Assembly: GCF_014196345.1 (NCBI RefSeq)
Contig: NZ_JACIDN010000003.1
Span: 62,001 to 126,000, forward strand
DNA from: Methylobacterium brachythecii
GTDB lineage: Bacteria; Pseudomonadota; Alphaproteobacteria; Rhizobiales; Beijerinckiaceae
Direction: 5' to 3'
Length of the DNA: 64,000 nucleotides
The notes under the pieces are model-generated. The model did no database searches. It was not told where the DNA came from and saw nothing but the letters and a program-made list of their open reading frames with translations. The position numbers and the translations under genes were made by a program. Position 1 is the first letter of the stretch; every line of letters begins with the position of its first letter. Of this stretch, positions 18,600 to 26,422 are shown one piece after another.

Positions 18600-19271
18600 A
18601 TGGCAGGTAACGGCGCGGTCCCCACCGTCGACGATATGCAGACGGAAGGGGTCGCCAAGGCCTATGACCGCTGGGCTCCCATCTACGACCTCGTCTTCGG
18701 ACAGGTCTTCGCCCGTGGCCGCTCGGCGGCGATCGAGGCGGCGGAGAAGGTCGGCGGCCGCATCCTCGAAGTCGGCGTCGGCACCGGCATCTCGCTGCCG
18801 CAATATTCGTCGCGCAGCCGGCTGGTCGGCGTCGATCTCTCGGCGCCAATGCTGGAGAAGGCCCGCGAGCGGGTGGCGCAGCGCAACCTGCGCAACGTCG
18901 AGCAACTTGAGGTGATGGACGCCGAGCATCTCGGCTTCGCAGACGCTTCCTTCGACGTGGTGGTGGCGCAATACGTCGTCACCGCCGTTCCGAACCCGGA
19001 GGCGGCGCTCGACGAGTTCCTGCGTGTGGCGCGCCCGGGCGGCGAAATCGTCATCACGACCCGGATCGGCGCCGACGGCGGCCTGCGCGGCGCCATCGAG
19101 TCGCTGCTCCAGCCGGTCGTCAACCGGCTCGGCTGGCGTACCGAGTTCTCCTGGGCGCGCTACCAGACCTGGATCGACCGCACTGCGGGCGTGAGCCTGC
19201 TCGAGCATCGGCCTCTGCCGCCGCTCGGCCATTTCTCGCTCATCCGGCTCAGGAAGGCCGACGTCGCCTGA
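18600..19271 (+). CDS. pmtA: Phosphatidylethanolamine N-methyltransferase (PmtA-like)
   Basis: This 223-residue class I SAM methyltransferase has motif I as LEVGVGTGISLPQY, motif II as LVGVDLSAPMLEKARER and a substrate region AYDRWAPIYDLVFGQVF near the N-terminus, the pattern of Rhodobacter/Rhizobium-type PmtA. Such enzymes methylate phosphatidylethanolamine stepwise to phosphatidylcholine at the cytoplasmic membrane face. AGGAG lies 8 bases before the ATG at 18600. A related Ubi/Men-type methyltransferase is possible, but length, the YDRWAP-YD motif and the psd homologue nearby favour PmtA. Confidence 0.82.
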   Translation: MAGNGAVPTVDDMQTEGVAKAYDRWAPIYDLVFGQVFARGRSAAIEAAEKVGGRILEVGVGTGISLPQYSSRSRLVGVDLSAPMLEKARERVAQRNLRNVEQLEVMDAEHLGFADASFDVVVAQYVVTAVPNPEAALDEFLRVARPGGEIVITTRIGADGGLRGAIESLLQPVVNRLGWRTEFSWARYQTWIDRTAGVSLLEHRPLPPLGHFSLIRLRKADVA

Positions 19272-19294
19272 GGCGCGGAGCGAACAACACGAAC

Positions 19295-19319
19295 GCGTCA
19301 CCGGACCAACCGGTGACGC
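19295..19319 (+). repeat. 10-bp perfect inverted repeat after pmtA
   Basis: GCGTCACCGG (19295-19304) pairs perfectly with CCGGTGACGC (19310-19319) around a five-base loop. It sits between pmtA and the next gene. There is no U-tract, so it may stabilise the upstream mRNA 3' end or attenuate read-through rather than act as a full intrinsic terminator. Confidence 0.6.
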
Positions 19320-19351
19320 AACACCTCAACTCCCATCGAGAGGAGACGACC

Positions 19352-19987
19352 ATGGGCGGCTATTTGGAAGCGCTGCGCGTGCAGCGATGGGACGACCACC
19401 GCTACTATCATCACAGCCGGATCAATCAGGCGCTGCACCTGCTGAGCGCACTGAGTTTCGTGCTCGCCTACGCGATTGCGTTCAAGGACCCGGCTATCGC
19501 CGCGCTCATCGCCTGGCTCGTCTCGATGACCAGCCGCCAGGCCGGCCACTTCTTCTTCGAGCCCAAGGGCTACGACCACGTGAACCACGCGACGCACGAC
19601 CACAAGGAAGAAATCAAGGTCGGCTACAACCTGCAGCGCAAGGTCGTGTTGATGGCGGTTTGGGCGCTCTCGCCGCTGGTCTTCTATGTAAGCCCATCGC
19701 TGTTCGGCCTGATCGAGCCCCATCAGACCGCAGGCGAACTCGTGCGGCATATCGGGCTGCTCTGGTTCGCGATCGGGATCGGCGGCCTGGTGTTCCGGGT
19801 GCTTCAGCTCTTCATCATCCGGGACGTCGAGACGGGTCTGGTCTGGGCCGCGAAGATCATCACGGACCCGTTCCACGACATCAAAACCTACTACAAGGCG
19901 CCGCTGTACCTGATGCAGGGTGAATTGATCGACCAAGGCCTCGCGGACGAGGTCGCCGAGGAAGCCGCGCGCAGCGCCGCGCGGTGA
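19352..19987 (+). CDS. Mpo1/DUF962-like histidine-rich membrane protein
   Basis: This 211-residue protein has four or so hydrophobic segments and a conserved-looking His set: HRYYHHSRINQALH near the N-terminus, GHFFFEP about residue 65, and a histidine cluster YDHVNHATHDHKEE. The first two closely resemble motifs I recall from yeast Mpo1 (YGL010w, DUF962): FYHHNPKNVLIH and GHGVFEK. Mpo1 is an Fe(II)-dependent dioxygenase that shortens 2-hydroxy fatty acids. I therefore suggest a lipid-linked iron dioxygenase; this is inference from motif likeness, not an alignment. GAGGAGA lies upstream of the ATG at 19352. Position between pmtA and a lipid-type aminotransferase agrees. Confidence 0.55.
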   Translation: MGGYLEALRVQRWDDHRYYHHSRINQALHLLSALSFVLAYAIAFKDPAIAALIAWLVSMTSRQAGHFFFEPKGYDHVNHATHDHKEEIKVGYNLQRKVVLMAVWALSPLVFYVSPSLFGLIEPHQTAGELVRHIGLLWFAIGIGGLVFRVLQLFIIRDVETGLVWAAKIITDPFHDIKTYYKAPLYLMQGELIDQGLADEVAEEAARSAAR

Positions 19988-20010
19988 CGCCATCCGAGCC
20001 GGCCGAAACC

Positions 20011-21726
20011 CTATTCGGCCGGCATCGGACCATGCGCCACGTCGCCCTGGACCGGGCTGTTCCGCGTGCGCCAGCCCCGCCAGCGCACGGTGAGCATCTC
20101 CCGCAGCACGCGCCGGCGGATCGCCTTGTTGCTGGTGGCGGGGCCCGCCCACCAGCCATCCCGCTCCATGGCCTTGGCGCCGGCCACGAAGCGATCGGCC
20201 ACCGCCGCGAAATCCGCGTCGGTATAGTTCAGGCTGAAGATCAGCCGGCCCGTGCCGACCCAGGACAGGGCCAGTCCCTCGAGGCGCAGATAGTATTGCA
20301 GCAGCCAGTTGTAGCGGGCGGGCCGCGTGTAGAGCACCGTCCAGATCGAGGACATGTTGATGACGCGCATCGGCAGGCCCTCGGCCTCCAGCCGCCGATT
20401 CAGTTCGGCAGCGCGTGCGTTCCAACGCGCGTCGAGGTCCTGGTAGAGCGCCTCGATCTCCGGGCTCTTCAAACGGCGCAGAAAAGCGTTCATCGCGCCC
20501 ATCACGTAGGGATGCGAGTTGAAGGTACCGCGCGCAAAGCAGATGTCGCCGGGCCTGTCCGGGCGAAAGCGCTGCATCAGTGCATGGCGCCCGCAGAGCA
20601 CGCCGATCGGCAGGCCGCCGCCGAGCGTCTTGCCGTAGGTGACGAGATCGGCCTGAACGCCAAAGTATTGCTGGGCGCCGCCCGGCGCGAGGCGGAAGCC
20701 GACGAAGACCTCGTCGAAGATCAGCACGGTGCCGGCCTGCGTGCAGACCTCGCGCAGGCGCTTCAGCCACTGGGCGTATGCATCGCGATCGAACTCGGCT
20801 TTCCGGCCGGAATCGACCAGCGACCCATCGGACGGCGCGCCGATATTCGGGTGCATCGCCTGGATCGGGTTGACGAGCACGCACGCGATGCCGTGGCGGC
20901 TCGCCAGCACCTTCAGCGTCTGCTCGGACATGTCGGCGAGCGTCAGCGTGTCGTTGGCCGGCCGCGGATTGCCGATGCCCGGCTGCACGTCGCCCCACCA
21001 GCCGTGATAGGCGCCACAGAACCGGACGATCCGCCGCCGGCCGGTATGGTACTGCGCGAGACGCACGGCCTGCATCACCGCCTCGGTGCCGGACATGTGG
21101 AACGAGATTTCGTCCAGCCCGGAAATCGCCTGCAGCCGCCGGACGTTGTCCTCGACGACCGGATGCAGCGCGCCGAGCACCGGCCCGAGCGCCTCGACCT
21201 GCCGTCCGCCCTCGGCGATGCAGGCTTTGTAGGTGTCCGTGCCGAGGACGTTGACGCCGTAGGAGCCGGTGAGGTCGTAAAATCTGTTGCCGTCGAGATC
21301 CGTCACGTAGACGCCCGAGGCGCTCTGCAGGAACGAGCCCGCCGCCAGGTTTTCGCGGATGATCCGGCTGAACTGGAAGGGCACACGATAGCGCCCCGTG
21401 AACTGCAGATCGGAGATGCCGGTCTTTACCTCGTCCGTCATCGCCCGCGTCTTCGCGTAGCGCTCGCGGTAGAGGGCGGACAGGCGGGCAAAGCCGGCGC
21501 GCCGCCGCGCCACGACCTCTCCCGAGGCGCCGTCGGCCGCGAAGAACTCGGTCTCCGTGTAATCGTAGAACGGCAGCTGGGACGCGACCCGTTTCGCCAT
21601 GCGGACATGGCCCATGAGCGAGGGGTGCTTTGCCCGCGACAGGGCGAGCCGCTTCGGCCCCTTCACACCGAGAACGGCCAACGCCGCTCCAGCAGCCGCG
21701 ACGGTGATGGTTGTGAAAGCATCCAT
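20011..21726 (-). CDS. Membrane-anchored class III aminotransferase
   Basis: The PLP-dependent fold-type I enzyme is about 571 residues, over 100 longer than typical class III enzymes. After a single N-terminal hydrophobic segment (AFTTITVAAAGAALAVLGV) and about 90 further residues, the catalytic domain runs from SASGVYVTDLDGNRFYD. Motifs are FHMSGTEAVMQAVRLA, IFDEVFVGFR and TYGKTLGGGLPIGVL with the PLP lysine, plus FARGTFNSHP. It resembles glutamate-1-semialdehyde aminomutase-like proteins, but the anchor argues for a lipid or membrane-bound substrate. The start could be 21750; I prefer 21726 to leave a gap from the divergent psd homologue at 21759. An HpnO-type role in hopanoid amination is an alternative. 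Confidence 0.8.
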   Translation of the reverse strand: MDAFTTITVAAAGAALAVLGVKGPKRLALSRAKHPSLMGHVRMAKRVASQLPFYDYTETEFFAADGASGEVVARRRAGFARLSALYRERYAKTRAMTDEVKTGISDLQFTGRYRVPFQFSRIIRENLAAGSFLQSASGVYVTDLDGNRFYDLTGSYGVNVLGTDTYKACIAEGGRQVEALGPVLGALHPVVEDNVRRLQAISGLDEISFHMSGTEAVMQAVRLAQYHTGRRRIVRFCGAYHGWWGDVQPGIGNPRPANDTLTLADMSEQTLKVLASRHGIACVLVNPIQAMHPNIGAPSDGSLVDSGRKAEFDRDAYAQWLKRLREVCTQAGTVLIFDEVFVGFRLAPGGAQQYFGVQADLVTYGKTLGGGLPIGVLCGRHALMQRFRPDRPGDICFARGTFNSHPYVMGAMNAFLRRLKSPEIEALYQDLDARWNARAAELNRRLEAEGLPMRVINMSSIWTVLYTRPARYNWLLQYYLRLEGLALSWVGTGRLIFSLNYTDADFAAVADRFVAGAKAMERDGWWAGPATSNKAIRRRVLREMLTVRWRGWRTRNSPVQGDVAHGPMPAE

Positions 21727-21758
21727 GCCGTCAGCGTGAACCAACGGCATATCACGGG

Positions 21759-22652
21759 ATGATGACGCTTCGCTCCACGCTCCTCGGCATTGCGCGCAAC
21801 GAGGACCTGAATTTCCTCCTCACGAACCGGATTCCGCGCCGGTTTGCGACCCGGTTCGTCGGCTGGCTCAGCAAGGTCGAGCAGCCGCTTGTGCGCGACC
21901 TGTCCATGTGGGCGTGGCGGCTGTTTTCCGACCTCGATCTGTCGGATGCGCGCAAGACCCGCTTCGAGAGCCTGCACGACTGCTTCATCCGGGAGCTCAA
22001 ACCCGGCGCCCGCCCCATCGACCCCGATCGGTCCTTGGTCGTCAGCCCTTGCGACGCGATCGTCGGCGCCTTCGGGTCGATCGAGGGTACTCGGCTGTTC
22101 CAGGTGAAAGGCTTTCCCTACTGTCTGGAAGACCTCCTCGGAAGCGCGGCGGCGGCCGACCGGTACAGGGACGGCGTCTTTGTGACCCTTCGATTGACGG
22201 CCAGCATGTATCACCGCTTCCACGCCCCGCATGACGGGCGGGTCGAGGAGGTCACCTACATTTCCGGCGATACCTGGAACGTGAACCCGATTGCGCTCAA
22301 GCGGATCGAGAATCTGTTCTGCTGCAACGAGCGCGCGGCGATCCGCATGCGGCTCGACGACACCGACGAGGCCGTCACGCTGGTCGCCGTCGCAGCGATC
22401 CTGGTCGCGAGCATCCGGCTCCCCTTCCTCGGGGCGGATCTCGATCTCCGCCAGGGTGGCGCCAGGACCATTCCGTGCGACACGCCCTTTCAAAGGGGCG
22501 ACGAGATGGGCTGGTTCCAGCACGGCTCGACGATCGTCATGCTGGCGCCCCGCGGCTGCGGAGCGCACGCCGCCATCTTCGAAGGCAAATCCGTCAAAGT
22601 CGGTCAGCCTTTGCTCCAACGTCGACTGGATGGAGCGCCGAGCACGCTCTAG
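21759..22652 (+). CDS. psd: Phosphatidylserine decarboxylase family protein
   Basis: The 297-residue proenzyme-type protein carries the family landmarks: SPCDAIVG with Asp99, YHRFHAPHDG with His152/His155, and QHGSTIVML containing Gly256-Ser257, the site where self-cleavage would create the pyruvoyl group. The usual LGST is HGST here; the cleaved G-S pair is kept. It decarboxylates phosphatidylserine to phosphatidylethanolamine or acts on a related lipid. It starts close to and divergent from the aminotransferase and could feed the PmtA-like enzyme. The stop codon TAG (22650-22652) lies inside a repeat element. Whether this is the cell's main Psd or a paralogue cannot be told from the window. 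Confidence 0.85.
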   Translation: MMTLRSTLLGIARNEDLNFLLTNRIPRRFATRFVGWLSKVEQPLVRDLSMWAWRLFSDLDLSDARKTRFESLHDCFIRELKPGARPIDPDRSLVVSPCDAIVGAFGSIEGTRLFQVKGFPYCLEDLLGSAAAADRYRDGVFVTLRLTASMYHRFHAPHDGRVEEVTYISGDTWNVNPIALKRIENLFCCNERAAIRMRLDDTDEAVTLVAVAAILVASIRLPFLGADLDLRQGGARTIPCDTPFQRGDEMGWFQHGSTIVMLAPRGCGAHAAIFEGKSVKVGQPLLQRRLDGAPSTL

Positions 22653-22752
22653 AGCCGTATCCGACCTGATTGCATCAGGGCGGCGGCTCTAGGTCTTTGC
22701 GTTGGCGCGCTTCCCTCCGACGAACCGGCATCCACTTCGTCGGAAAGCGCTC
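22649..22752. repeat. Composite palindromic repeat (REP/RIME-like)
   Basis: Two hairpins lie in tandem. The first has CTAGAGCCG (22649-22657) pairing with CGGCTCTAG (22684-22692), with an inner pair CCTGAT/ATCAGG (22665-22679). The second has TCCGACGAA (22716-22724) pairing with TTCGTCGGA (22736-22744) and an outer GCGCTT/AAGCGC (22707-22750). The second unit matches a palindrome I recall as dispersed in many Hyphomicrobiales genomes. It fills the space between two convergent genes and contains or touches both stop codons. Confidence 0.75.
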
Positions 22753-23159
22753 TAAGCGTCCGCCTGCGCCTCGATCCGCGCCATGTCGTCGTCGGAAAGG
22801 CCGAAATGGTGGCCGATCTCGTGGATGAGGACGTGGGTGACGAGGTGTCCGAGCGTCTCGTCGTGCTCGGCCCAATAGTCGAGCAGGGGCCGGCGGTAGA
22901 GCCAGACGGAGTTGGGCATCTGGCCCGTGGCGGTCTCGCCGGATTGCGCGAGGCCGACGCCGCGAAACAGGCCGAGCAGGTCGAACTCGCTCTCACAGTT
23001 CATCTCGTCGAGCGTCTCGTCATCGGGAAAGTCATCGACCTGGATGCGCACGCCCGCACAGAGCCGGCGGAAGGCATGCGGCAGCCCCGCGAAGGCCTCC
23101 TCGGCGATGGCCTCGATCTCGGCGAGGCTCGGCGCGCGTTGCTGGGAGCGGTCGTTCAT
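22752..23159 (-). CDS. Zincin-like metallopeptidase family protein (DUF1025/MTP-like)
   Basis: The 135-residue protein has the zinc-binding motif HEIGHHFGLSDDD (His113, Glu114, His117, then Asp), close to the C-terminus, and the preceding MPNSVWLYRRPLLDYW typical of the small 'metallopeptidase family' group with a minimal zincin fold. The biological substrate is unknown. Its ATG overlaps the stop of the HAD gene (ATGA), so it is the second gene of that operon. The TAG stop lies at the edge of the palindromic repeat. Confidence 0.85.
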   Translation of the reverse strand: MNDRSQQRAPSLAEIEAIAEEAFAGLPHAFRRLCAGVRIQVDDFPDDETLDEMNCESEFDLLGLFRGVGLAQSGETATGQMPNSVWLYRRPLLDYWAEHDETLGHLVTHVLIHEIGHHFGLSDDDMARIEAQADA

Positions 23160-23896
23160 CCGGCGTTCGTCCCGGTCTGCGGAAGGACACAGGTCTGGAG
23201 GAAGCCCGCGAGATCGCTCGTGATGTGATCAATGTGCGGCTCCTGCACCGCCTCCTGCTCGAAGCTCTCGCGGAACGGGTCGAGGATCGGCGGCACCACG
23301 AGCACCGTGGCCATGCCGAGGTCGTGCGGCACGACCAGGTTGCGGGCAATGTCCTCGAACAGCGCCGAGCGCTGCGGGTCGACGCCGTGCCGGTCGAGAA
23401 AGCGCTCGTAGGTCACGCGCTCGGGCTTCGGCACGAAGTCGGCGGCGGCGATGTCGAACACGTCTTCGAAATGGTTGAGGATACCGAGCTTGTCCGCCAC
23501 CCGCTCGGCATGGCGGCGCGAGCCGTTGGTAAGGATCAGCTTGCGCCCCGGAAGCCGCTCGATGGCCGCGCCGAGCGCCTCGTCCAGCTTGATCGTCGAA
23601 TGGTCGATGTCGTGCGCGAAGTCGAGAAAACTGTGCGGATCGACGCGATCCTCGGTCATCAGCGCTTTCAGCGTCGTGCCGTAGCGGTGGTAGAAATACT
23701 TCTGCAGTGCCCGCGCCGAGATCCCATCCAGTCCGTAGAGCTGCATGACGTAGAGCGTGATGCGCTCGTCGACCTGCGGCCAGACCCGGGCGTCGCTCGG
23801 ATAGAGCGTGTTGTCGAGATCGAACACCCAGGTGTCGACCCGGCCGAAGCCGCGGGCATCCGAGGTGGTGAAGGCGGTGGCGTCCCGAACGGACAA
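23156..23896 (-). CDS. HAD-family pyrimidine 5'-nucleotidase
   Basis: The 246-residue HAD hydrolase has motif I as VFDLDNTLYPSDAR (nucleophile and acid Asp), motif II as LTNGSRRHAE and a Lys/acidic motif III-IV around PKPERVTYE and ALFEDIARNL. The DLDNTLYP form and helical cap place it with the Sdt1/YjjG-like pyrimidine nucleotidases that dephosphorylate UMP/CMP. The only clear upstream start is a TTG at 23896, so the exact start is uncertain. It lies 87 bp downstream of argB on the same strand, an arrangement common in alphaproteobacteria, and is coupled to the zincin gene. Confidence 0.82.
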   Translation of the reverse strand: MSVRDATAFTTSDARGFGRVDTWVFDLDNTLYPSDARVWPQVDERITLYVMQLYGLDGISARALQKYFYHRYGTTLKALMTEDRVDPHSFLDFAHDIDHSTIKLDEALGAAIERLPGRKLILTNGSRRHAERVADKLGILNHFEDVFDIAAADFVPKPERVTYERFLDRHGVDPQRSALFEDIARNLVVPHDLGMATVLVVPPILDPFRESFEQEAVQEPHIDHITSDLAGFLQTCVLPQTGTNAG

Positions 23897-23983
23897 GGCG
23901 ATGTCTTATGGTTTCCGGAACGGGAGAATGGCCGGGCACCCGCTTAGATAGGTGCCCGGACGTTCATGGCGACATGTGGCTTG

Positions 23984-24880
23984 TCAGCCTCTGCGGATCA
24001 GGGTGCCGGCGCCGTAATCGGTGAACAGCTCCAGCAGCGCCGCATGCGGCACCTTTCCGTCGAGGATGACCACGGCCTCGACGCCCTGCTCAAGCGCGTA
24101 GATGCAGGTCTCGACTTTCGGGATCATGCCGGCCGTGATGGTCCCGTCGGCGATGAGCCGGCGGCAATCCTCCACGGAGAGCTCCGGGATCAGCTTCTTG
24201 TCCTTGTCGAGCACGCCCGGAACGTCGGTGAGCAGCAGCAGGCGCTTGGCCCGAAGCGCCCCGGCAATGGCACCGGCGAAGGTGTCTGCGTTGACGTTGT
24301 AGGTCTTGCCCTCGGGCCCGTAGGCGACCGGAGCGAGGACCGGGATCAGTTCCGCCTTGAGCACCGCATCGAGCACGCCACGCTCGACCTGATCCGGCTC
24401 GCCGACCAGACCGAGATCGATCTCGGTCTCGGTTTCCGTCTCGGGATCTTTCATGGTGCGGGTGGCCCGCTTGGCGCGAACCATGTTGCCGTCCTTGCCG
24501 CACAGGCCGATGGCGCGGCCGCCCTCGGCCGAGATCCAGCCGACGATCTGCTTGTTGATCGAGCCGGCCAGAACCATCTCGACCACCTCGACGGTGGCCT
24601 CGTCGGTGACGCGTAGGCCGCCCTTGAACTCCGATTCGATGCCGAGCCGGTTCAGCATCTTGCCGATCTGCGGACCGCCGCCATGCACGACGATCGGCTT
24701 CAGGCCGGATTGCTCGAGGAGCACGATGTCTTCGGCGAAGTCCTCGGCCGCGGCCGGATCGCCCATGGCGTGGCCGCCATACTTGATGACGACGATCTCC
24801 TGATCGTAGCGCTGCATGTGGGGCAGCGCCTGGGTCAGGACTTCGGCGCGCACATGCACGTTCGGCAGCGGATCGGTCAT
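23984..24880 (-). CDS. argB: N-acetylglutamate kinase
   Basis: The 298-residue amino-acid kinase phosphorylates N-acetyl-L-glutamate with ATP, the second step of arginine synthesis, in the cytoplasm. Motifs include [25 protein letters not shown], the substrate loop [27 protein letters not shown] and GMIPKVETC. The N-terminal extension before [12 protein letters not shown] is that of arginine-sensitive, hexameric enzymes, so feedback inhibition by arginine is likely. The ATG at 24880 has AGGA five bases upstream. The HAD and zincin genes follow on the same strand. Confidence 0.96.
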   Translation of the reverse strand: MTDPLPNVHVRAEVLTQALPHMQRYDQEIVVIKYGGHAMGDPAAAEDFAEDIVLLEQSGLKPIVVHGGGPQIGKMLNRLGIESEFKGGLRVTDEATVEVVEMVLAGSINKQIVGWISAEGGRAIGLCGKDGNMVRAKRATRTMKDPETETETEIDLGLVGEPDQVERGVLDAVLKAELIPVLAPVAYGPEGKTYNVNADTFAGAIAGALRAKRLLLLTDVPGVLDKDKKLIPELSVEDCRRLIADGTITAGMIPKVETCIYALEQGVEAVVILDGKVPHAALLELFTDYGAGTLIRRG

Positions 24881-25065
24881 CGCGGTCCTGTGGCTCCGTC
24901 GCTGAGGGCTCTCGCGGGCGGGCTTCTAACGCAGGCGCGCGAGCATGCGAAGCGTCGTCTGCCGAGAAAACGGCGCGTGTCGCTGTGAGGCCTCGCTCCC
25001 ATCATTGCGTTGACATCGCCGTGTGAGACGACAGGACTGTGTCGGCGCGGGTGAAGGACGACGCG

Positions 25066-25728
25066 ATGAAGCGCTTCAACGGTCTCGATATTCCCGAAAC
25101 CCTCGTCGATCTCTGCGATCCGCGGAAGATGGCGCTGCTCGTCTATGACATGCAGGCCGGCATCTGCAGTCAGGTCGCCTCCGGTCCGCGGATCACCGCG
25201 AGCTGCTCCGCCGTCGTCGCGGCGGCGCGCGCTGCTGGGATGAGGATCGTCTACACCCGGCACCTGTCGATGCCGAAGGCCTGGATGGGCGTGGTGCAGA
25301 TGCGCATGGCCATGGCCTGGCAGCGAAAGGACGATCCCGAGGCCGTCTCGCCGTGGTTCCTGCGCGATGCGCCGCCCTTCCAGATCGTGCCTGAACTGGC
25401 GCCCCGGCCGGAAGACGCGGTGTTCGACAAGCTCGCCATGTCGGCCTTCGAGGGGACGCCGCTGAGCTTCGCCCTGCGCGATTGCGGGATTCAAGCGCTG
25501 GCGATCGTCGGCATCGCCACCGAGATCGGGATCGAGCCGACGGCGCGGCATGCGGCCGATCTGGGCATCATCCCGGTTCTGCTCACCGATGCCTGCGGCG
25601 CGGGTCACGAGGCGGCGGCGGAGCGCTCGATCGAGAGCCTGCGGTTTGCAGGCGATGCGATCATCAGCGACAGCGACATCTTCGCCGGATTACTCAACCA
25701 GCGGTCCAGCGCCGTCACTCACAGTTAA
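25066..25728 (+). CDS. Isochorismatase-fold hydrolase
   Basis: The 220-residue protein has the isochorismatase alpha/beta fold: LLVYDMQAG with Asp28, VFDKLAMSAF with Lys122, and VGIATEIGIEPTARHAADLG where cysteine hydrolases (nicotinamidase, N-carbamoylsarcosine amidase) have the nucleophilic Cys. Here the equivalent position is Gly155. True isochorismatases such as PhzD also lack the Cys, so vinyl-ether hydrolysis or a non-hydrolytic role is more likely than amidase activity. AAGGA precedes the ATG at 25066; an upstream GTG at 25039 is possible. A CtrA-type site overlaps its stop codon. Confidence 0.8.
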   Translation: MKRFNGLDIPETLVDLCDPRKMALLVYDMQAGICSQVASGPRITASCSAVVAAARAAGMRIVYTRHLSMPKAWMGVVQMRMAMAWQRKDDPEAVSPWFLRDAPPFQIVPELAPRPEDAVFDKLAMSAFEGTPLSFALRDCGIQALAIVGIATEIGIEPTARHAADLGIIPVLLTDACGAGHEAAAERSIESLRFAGDAIISDSDIFAGLLNQRSSAVTHS

Positions 25729-25740
25729 CGGCCAATTAAC
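25725..25740 (+). promoter_or_regulatory. Candidate CtrA binding site
   Basis: TTAA (25725-25728), seven bases, then TTAAC (25736-25740) match the full CtrA consensus TTAA-N7-TTAAC exactly. The site overlaps the preceding stop codon and lies about 40 bp before the ATG of the small ORF at 25781, a usual distance for an activator or repressor site in alphaproteobacteria. Confidence 0.6.
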
Positions 25741-25756
25741 CATGCCTGCGGATAGT

Positions 25757-25774
25757 GTTCCTGTCCCCAGGAAC
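25757..25774 (+). promoter_or_regulatory. Hairpin masking the ribosome-binding site of the 69-aa ORF
   Basis: GTTCCTG (25757-25763) pairs perfectly with CAGGAAC (25768-25774) around a TCCC loop. The second arm contains the AGGA that is the only SD-like sequence for the ATG at 25781, seven bases away, so the fold would reduce translation initiation. Confidence 0.5.
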
Positions 25775-25780
25775 ACGGCC

Positions 25781-25990
25781 ATGCTCGATAACGATCTCTT
25801 CACTCCCCGGCCGACGCTGACCAATCCTGGCCTGCTCGCGCGCGCGCTTAATGCCCTCGGCCAGAATGCGCCCTCGCAGTTGGAGATCTGGGATCGCCTG
25901 ACGCGCAACTTCGCCGTCGATCTGGATGCCGTCGCCTCCCTGATGCCGCGCAGCGAGCCAGAGCCGGCATGGCTGAAGGTCCGCGACTGA
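25781..25990 (+). CDS. Small protein, unknown function (69 aa)
   Basis: The ORF starts MLDNDLFTPRPTLTNPGLL and encodes 69 residues, with an amphipathic central helix and an acidic C-terminus. An in-frame ATG at 25742 would extend it by 13 residues but has no SD. Codon use and a clean AGGA seven bases before 25781 support a real gene. No domain is recognised. The perfect CtrA-type site and the SD hairpin upstream suggest cell-cycle-linked control. Confidence 0.6.
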   Translation: MLDNDLFTPRPTLTNPGLLARALNALGQNAPSQLEIWDRLTRNFAVDLDAVASLMPRSEPEPAWLKVRD

Positions 25991-25997
25991 TCCCTGT

Positions 25998-26021
25998 GGC
26001 ATGCATCACTCACTGCATGCC
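25998..26021. repeat. 8-bp inverted repeat between small ORFs
   Basis: GGCATGCA (25998-26005) is repeated inverted as TGCATGCC (26014-26021) with an eight-base loop TCACTCAC. It follows the stop of the 69-aa ORF by seven bases. Without a U-tract it may be an mRNA 3' hairpin or an operator for the next gene. Confidence 0.45.
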
Positions 26022-26172
26022 CGACCGAAAGTAGCATTATAGATCTGGCACGCTCGCTGCTTTCATTGCCGATATGACAATAAGAGGGGGACGCCCAGGC
26101 AACGACCACGCGGTGGCTCACACGCCGGAGCAACTCCGCGGACCTTTTCGCCATACGAAAATGGGGTCCGTC

Positions 26173-26412
26173 ATGCCTGAACTTCTCGCCGTCGCTCTCG
26201 TCTGCGCGACCACGCTCTCCTCGGTGGAGTGCTCCCGCGATACCGCCCTCGACGTCATCGTCGCGCCGGCCAACTCGGCCATGGAGTGCATGATGCACGC
26301 TCAGGCCTCGGCCGCCGCCGCCGGCCTTCCGGGCGGGGAGGGGCGCTACCTCAAGATCTCCTGCGAGCGCCGCACCAAGGTCGCCTCCGTCATGGAGCCG
26401 GTCGACCACTGA
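26173..26412 (+). CDS. Small Cys-containing protein, probably exported (79 aa)
   Basis: The ORF from the ATG at 26173 encodes 79 residues starting MPELLAVALVCATTLSSVEC, a short hydrophobic stretch, then a Met/Cys-rich CMMHAQ segment and ISCERRTK. The layout with an export-type N-terminus and paired cysteines is often seen in small periplasmic proteins of this order. An ATG at 26161 is also in frame. No known domain is recognised. It converges on the MOSC gene, 10 bp apart. Confidence 0.6.
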   Translation: MPELLAVALVCATTLSSVECSRDTALDVIVAPANSAMECMMHAQASAAAAGLPGGEGRYLKISCERRTKVASVMEPVDH

Positions 26413-26422
26413 CCGCGGCCGC

